A DNA stretch of 64,000 bases from NCBI RefSeq assembly GCF_000817815.1, contig NZ_JPRD01000073.1, positions 1-64,000 on the forward strand, read 5' to 3'. Source of the stretch: Vibrio owensii CAIM 1854 = LMG 25443 (lineage in GTDB: Bacteria > Pseudomonadota > Gammaproteobacteria > Enterobacterales > Vibrionaceae). Positions 60,581 through 64,000 of this stretch are shown here, piece by piece. Position 1 is the stretch's first letter. Every line of letters starts with the position of its first letter. The notes under the pieces are model-generated. The model saw only the letters and a list, made by a program, of their open reading frames with translations, was not told the origin of the DNA and made no database searches. Position numbers and translations under genes: made by a program.

Positions 60581-62128
60581 ATGAGAACGAGATACGGTTT
60601 GAAACGCCGATTAGCCATTCTTACCACAGCGTTTATTGGGGCGACGAGTAGTAGTTTCGCCGCAGAGAAACCGAACATATTGGTCATTTGGGGTGATGAT
60701 ATTGGTCAATCGAATATCAGTGCTTATACATTTGGATTAATGGGATACAAAACGCCTAACATCGATCGCATTGCCAACGAAGGCATGATGTTTACCGATT
60801 ACTACGGTGAGCAATCTTGTACCGCAGGTCGCTCGACCTTCATTACTGGACAATCGGTTCTGAGAACAGGTTTGAGTAAAGTTGGTCTTCCGGGAGCTGA
60901 TTTAGGGCTACAGGCTGAAGACGCAACGATTGCTGAAATGCTTAAGCCCATGGGATATATGACAGGTCAGTTTGGTAAAAACCACTTAGGTGATAAGGAC
61001 GAGCACCTTCCTACGAACCACGGGTTTGATGAGTTCTTTGGCAACCTTTACCACCTGAATGCCGAAGAAGAACCTGAGAATGTGGATTACCCGAAAGATC
61101 CGGAGTTTCGTAAGAAGTTTGGCCCTCGTGGTGTCATTAAGTCTTATGCTGACGGTAAGATTGAAGATACGGGGCCATTAACGCGCAAGCGCATGGAAAC
61201 CGTTGACGAAGAGACATTAGACGCGGCGCTTGATTTTATGGACCGTGCAGTAAAGGCTGAAAAACCGTTTTTCGTTTGGTGGAATGCAACGCGAATGCAC
61301 TTTCGTACTCACGTCAAAGAGGACAACCTTGGCCGCACTGGCATCAGCTTTTATGCAGACGGGATGGTTGAACATGACAACCACGTAGGCCAACTTTTGA
61401 AGAAAGTGGATGACCTAGGCATTACCGACAACACCATCGTATTCTACTCGACCGATAATGGCCCGCACATGAACTCGTGGCCTGATGCTGGTACAACGCC
61501 TTTCCGTGGAGAAAAGAACACCAACTGGGAAGGGGCATACCGTGTTCCTGCGATGGTTCGTTGGCCGGGTAAGATTGAACCAGGCACGGTTTCTAACGAA
61601 ATCATGCACCACATGGACTGGATGCCAACACTACTTGCTGCGGCGGGTGATGACCAAATCAAACAAAAACTGTTGAAAGGTCATACTGCAGGGGACAAGA
61701 CGTTTAAAGTCCATCTTGATGGTTACAACTTCTTGCCGTACTTAACCGGTAAAACAGAACAAGGCCCTCGTGAAGAGATCTTCTACTTCACTGATGACGG
61801 TGATTTGAGTTCACTTCGTTACCATAATTGGAAAATCGTGTTCTTAGAGCAACGTGCACAAGGCACACTTCGTCTTTGGGCAGAACCGTTTACACCACTG
61901 CGAGTACCTAAAATCTTTAACCTACGTATGGACCCATACGAAGTGGCTGATGTGACTTCTAATACATACTACGATTGGGTTCTTGACCATGCCTATATGC
62001 TGGTTCCTGCGCAAGCCTATGTCGGTAAATTCTTGGCGACGTTTGAAGAGTTCCCTCCAAGACAGAAAGCAGCTAGCTTCTCTCTTGATCAAGTAATGGA
62101 AAAGCTTCAAGAGAATCACCATCAATAG
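60581..62128 (+). CDS. Sulfatase 3 (periplasmic arylsulfatase family)
   Basis: A 515-residue exported sulfatase, the close tandem paralogue of sulfatase 2. Same signal peptide, WGDDIG, Cys80 in SCTAGRSTF, GNLYHLNAEEEP and STDNGPHMN. Differences from sulfatase 2 are scattered and mostly conservative; many synonymous sites also differ, so the duplication is not very recent. It has a CAGAGG ribosome site as in sulfatase 2. Confidence 0.87.
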   Translation: MRTRYGLKRRLAILTTAFIGATSSSFAAEKPNILVIWGDDIGQSNISAYTFGLMGYKTPNIDRIANEGMMFTDYYGEQSCTAGRSTFITGQSVLRTGLSKVGLPGADLGLQAEDATIAEMLKPMGYMTGQFGKNHLGDKDEHLPTNHGFDEFFGNLYHLNAEEEPENVDYPKDPEFRKKFGPRGVIKSYADGKIEDTGPLTRKRMETVDEETLDAALDFMDRAVKAEKPFFVWWNATRMHFRTHVKEDNLGRTGISFYADGMVEHDNHVGQLLKKVDDLGITDNTIVFYSTDNGPHMNSWPDAGTTPFRGEKNTNWEGAYRVPAMVRWPGKIEPGTVSNEIMHHMDWMPTLLAAAGDDQIKQKLLKGHTAGDKTFKVHLDGYNFLPYLTGKTEQGPREEIFYFTDDGDLSSLRYHNWKIVFLEQRAQGTLRLWAEPFTPLRVPKIFNLRMDPYEVADVTSNTYYDWVLDHAYMLVPAQAYVGKFLATFEEFPPRQKAASFSLDQVMEKLQENHHQ

Positions 62129-62149
62129 ATTTATTAGTTAACAAAACGA

Positions 62150-62172
62150 AGGGGCTCAATGAGCCTCTTTGT
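62150..62172 (+). terminator. Possible terminator after sulfatase 3
   Basis: GGGGCTC/GAGCCTC stem with a tiny loop and CTTTG after it; the T-run is weak, so some transcription may run into the cytochrome gene. Confidence 0.5.
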
Positions 62173-62270
62173 GATGTCGGCTGGAAGTTTTTCTTACATT
62201 TCAGTCATTTTGCTCAAAATCTCAACTATATTTGTTTTTAGAATAAAAAGAATCACACACAAGGACAGTT

Positions 62271-64000
62271 ATGACTCAGTGGGCATGTTGGAAGCAGGCT
62301 CTGATCGGCCTAGCAGCGCTCGTCAGTTTTTCTCTGTTTGCACAAGAAACGCTTTCTTCACAAGAACCTCTTGTTGAGCAGCAAGTCGGGACGGACACAC
62401 CTAAATCAATCGATTCCTCGAAGCTTACTTATGTTGGTAGTGAAGCGTGTATTGATTGCCACAAGAAAGAAACCGAAGCGTGGCAAGGTTCTCATCACGA
62501 TATGGCGATGCGTCACGCCGATGCGGAATCTGTTCTCGGTGACTTTGATGACCACACATTCACCTTTGAAGGGAAGCCAAATCGCTTCTATCGGAAAGGG
62601 GAAGAGTATTGGGTCAATATCCAAGGGGCTGATGGTGAGTGGCATGATTACAAAATCAGCTACACCTTTGCGTGGGAGCCGCTTCAACAATACATGGTGG
62701 AATTCGAAGACGGACGTGTGCAGTTGATTCCTTTCGCTTGGGATTCGAGAACCAAGCAAGAAGGCGGACAGCGCTGGTTCCATCTTTATCCCGATACCAC
62801 CCCAAAAGATGAGTTCTACTGGACGAACACGGGTCAGAATTGGAACTTCATGTGTGCTGATTGCCATTCAACCAATCTGGAAAAAAACTACGATGCAACA
62901 GCCAATACGTATTCGACGACTTGGTCAGAAATCAACGTTGGCTGCGAAGCATGCCATGGCCCAGCTAGTGAGCACGTAGAGCTTGCCAAACAAGCGGAAA
63001 AATCTGGGAATACCATAGCCTCAGCGAACCATTATGGTTTTGACCGAGATTTAGGTATGGCAGTAAAAGAGTGGGTCTACGAAGAAGGGCACAGCACGCT
63101 CCAGCCAAAAGAAATCGCGATGACTCATCAAGTACAAACCTGTGCGCAGTGCCACAGTCGTCGTACACAGTTAAATGAAAGTGCAGACCACGTTAAAGGC
63201 TCCTTCCTAGATAAATATCGCCTCAGCTTAATTACACCAGAGCTCTATTATCACGATGGTCAAATCTACGATGAAGATTACGTTTATGGCTCATTTTTAC
63301 AGTCAGCCATGGCAGAGAAAGGCGTAACCTGTACCAACTGTCACGATCCTCATACCGCAGAGTTAAAAATCCCTGAGGAAGCGGTTTGTGCTCAGTGCCA
63401 TATTGCGTCTGACTACATGCCGGAGAATCACACCTTCCATGAGGCAAATACCGAGGCGTCCAAATGCACCACTTGCCACATGCCTGAAACGACTTACATG
63501 CAAGTCGACCCGCGTCGTGACCACAGTTGGCATGTGCCACGTCCGGATCTAAGCCAACACATCAATACGCCAAACGTCTGTACATCATGTCATGAAGACG
63601 AAACCAATCAGTGGGCGGATCAGAAAATAGGTGAGTGGTTCCCGAATTCGAAATACCGCAATCAACAACACTTTGCCGTGGCATTCTACGCCGATTCTAT
63701 TGGTCATCGTGGTGCGCCTGATGCGTTAGCGTATTCTGCTCAAGACTCATCGTTGAGTGACATTATTCGTGCCTCCGCACTGGAGCGTATGGGTGGCAAT
63801 ACCGGTCAAAATACCTTGGTATCTCTAGCTCGCACGGTGAAGCATGAAAGTGACATGATTCGCCTCGGGGCTGTTGCTGGGTCTTCTGGTTATGAGTTCA
63901 GTGACCGCTGGCAAATCCTCGAACCATTATTGAGCGATCCAGTCTTATCTGTGCGTGCAGAAGCCGCAGGTGCACTGGTTCGCCATTATCCGGAAATGAA
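62271..64000 (+). CDS. Octaheme cytochrome c family protein, partial (runs off the window)
   Basis: The frame from ATG 62271 (AAGGAC ribosome site) stays open to the window end, at least 576 residues. A signal peptide ends near LFA-Q (residue 24). I see eight CxxCH heme sites: CIDCH, CADCH, CEACH, CAQCH, CTNCH, CAQCH, CTTCH and CTSCH, within the first ~445 residues. After the last heme, helical HEAT-like repeats follow (DIIRASALERMGG, IRLGAVAGSSGYE, SVRAEAAGALVRHYP). The pattern is that of multiheme cytochromes with C-terminal helical repeats. It is periplasmic; its electron donor and acceptor cannot be told from here. It follows sulfatase 3 by 142 bp. Confidence 0.88.
   Translation, partial: MTQWACWKQALIGLAALVSFSLFAQETLSSQEPLVEQQVGTDTPKSIDSSKLTYVGSEACIDCHKKETEAWQGSHHDMAMRHADAESVLGDFDDHTFTFEGKPNRFYRKGEEYWVNIQGADGEWHDYKISYTFAWEPLQQYMVEFEDGRVQLIPFAWDSRTKQEGGQRWFHLYPDTTPKDEFYWTNTGQNWNFMCADCHSTNLEKNYDATANTYSTTWSEINVGCEACHGPASEHVELAKQAEKSGNTIASANHYGFDRDLGMAVKEWVYEEGHSTLQPKEIAMTHQVQTCAQCHSRRTQLNESADHVKGSFLDKYRLSLITPELYYHDGQIYDEDYVYGSFLQSAMAEKGVTCTNCHDPHTAELKIPEEAVCAQCHIASDYMPENHTFHEANTEASKCTTCHMPETTYMQVDPRRDHSWHVPRPDLSQHINTPNVCTSCHEDETNQWADQKIGEWFPNSKYRNQQHFAVAFYADSIGHRGAPDALAYSAQDSSLSDIIRASALERMGGNTGQNTLVSLARTVKHESDMIRLGAVAGSSGYEFSDRWQILEPLLSDPVLSVRAEAAGALVRHYPEM

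Noticed and set aside
62338..62867. Frames of 129 and 153 codons over the cytochrome start
   Set aside because: Shadows of the octaheme cytochrome frame.

Overview
The window looks like a Vibrio genome, probably the Harveyi clade (V. parahaemolyticus / alginolyticus / campbellii type) and probably the second chromosome. This is inferred from gene families and order: a vct-type siderophore locus next to an AraC regulator and a TonB receptor, divergent torT/torS, a DUF3012 lipoprotein, and moderate GC with AT-rich intergenic regions. I could not run a search, so species and replicon are inferences.

Layout. 1-4.4 kb: an L,D-transpeptidase-like protein, two Nudix hydrolases, an Asp/Glu racemase, an unlisted 57-residue Cys-rich ORF and an MTA/SAH nucleosidase that carries a signal peptide. 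4.4-6.8 kb: a membrane GGDEF-EAL protein. 7.0-13.3 kb: a complete ribose operon rbsDACBKR with two perfect 16-bp palindromic operators upstream. 13.5-16.4 kb: a small membrane protein, a pnuC/nucleoside phosphorylase pair, a Crp-like regulator and a DUF3012 lipoprotein. 16.7-25.5 kb: iron region with vctPDGC, cueR, a MITE-like inverted-repeat element, an AraC regulator divergent from a FetA/FrpB-like TonB receptor across a strong Fur box, a DUF2218 protein, a YgjV-like membrane protein, and an orphan small membrane protein behind its own Fur box.

25.7-39.7 kb: one 4648-codon gene for a type-I-secreted giant adhesin with an N-terminal retention module, a TAAG motif that looks like a LapG cleavage site, ten T1SS-143-like units, three tandem ~107-residue units and C-terminal RTX nonapeptides. 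No secretion or lap genes are nearby. 39.8-50.0 kb: small proteins (one apparently frameshifted), yccS, helD, mgsA, torT and torS. 50.0-56.7 kb: a Cti-type cis/trans fatty-acid isomerase, a second FetA/FrpB-like receptor with a Fur box touching its start, and a histidine kinase/response regulator pair reading into it. 56.8-64 kb: three periplasmic sulfatases (two are a tandem pair about 93% identical) and the start of an octaheme cytochrome c cut by the window edge.

The most interesting items are the putatively LapG-releasable giant adhesin with no secretion partner nearby, the matched leader hairpins presenting AGGA upstream of the duplicated sulfatases (CsrA-like), the exported MTA/SAH nucleosidase, the Fur box plus two-component arrangement at the second receptor (with a probable GTG start), and the pnuC/phosphorylase pair that suggests nicotinamide riboside salvage by phosphorolysis.
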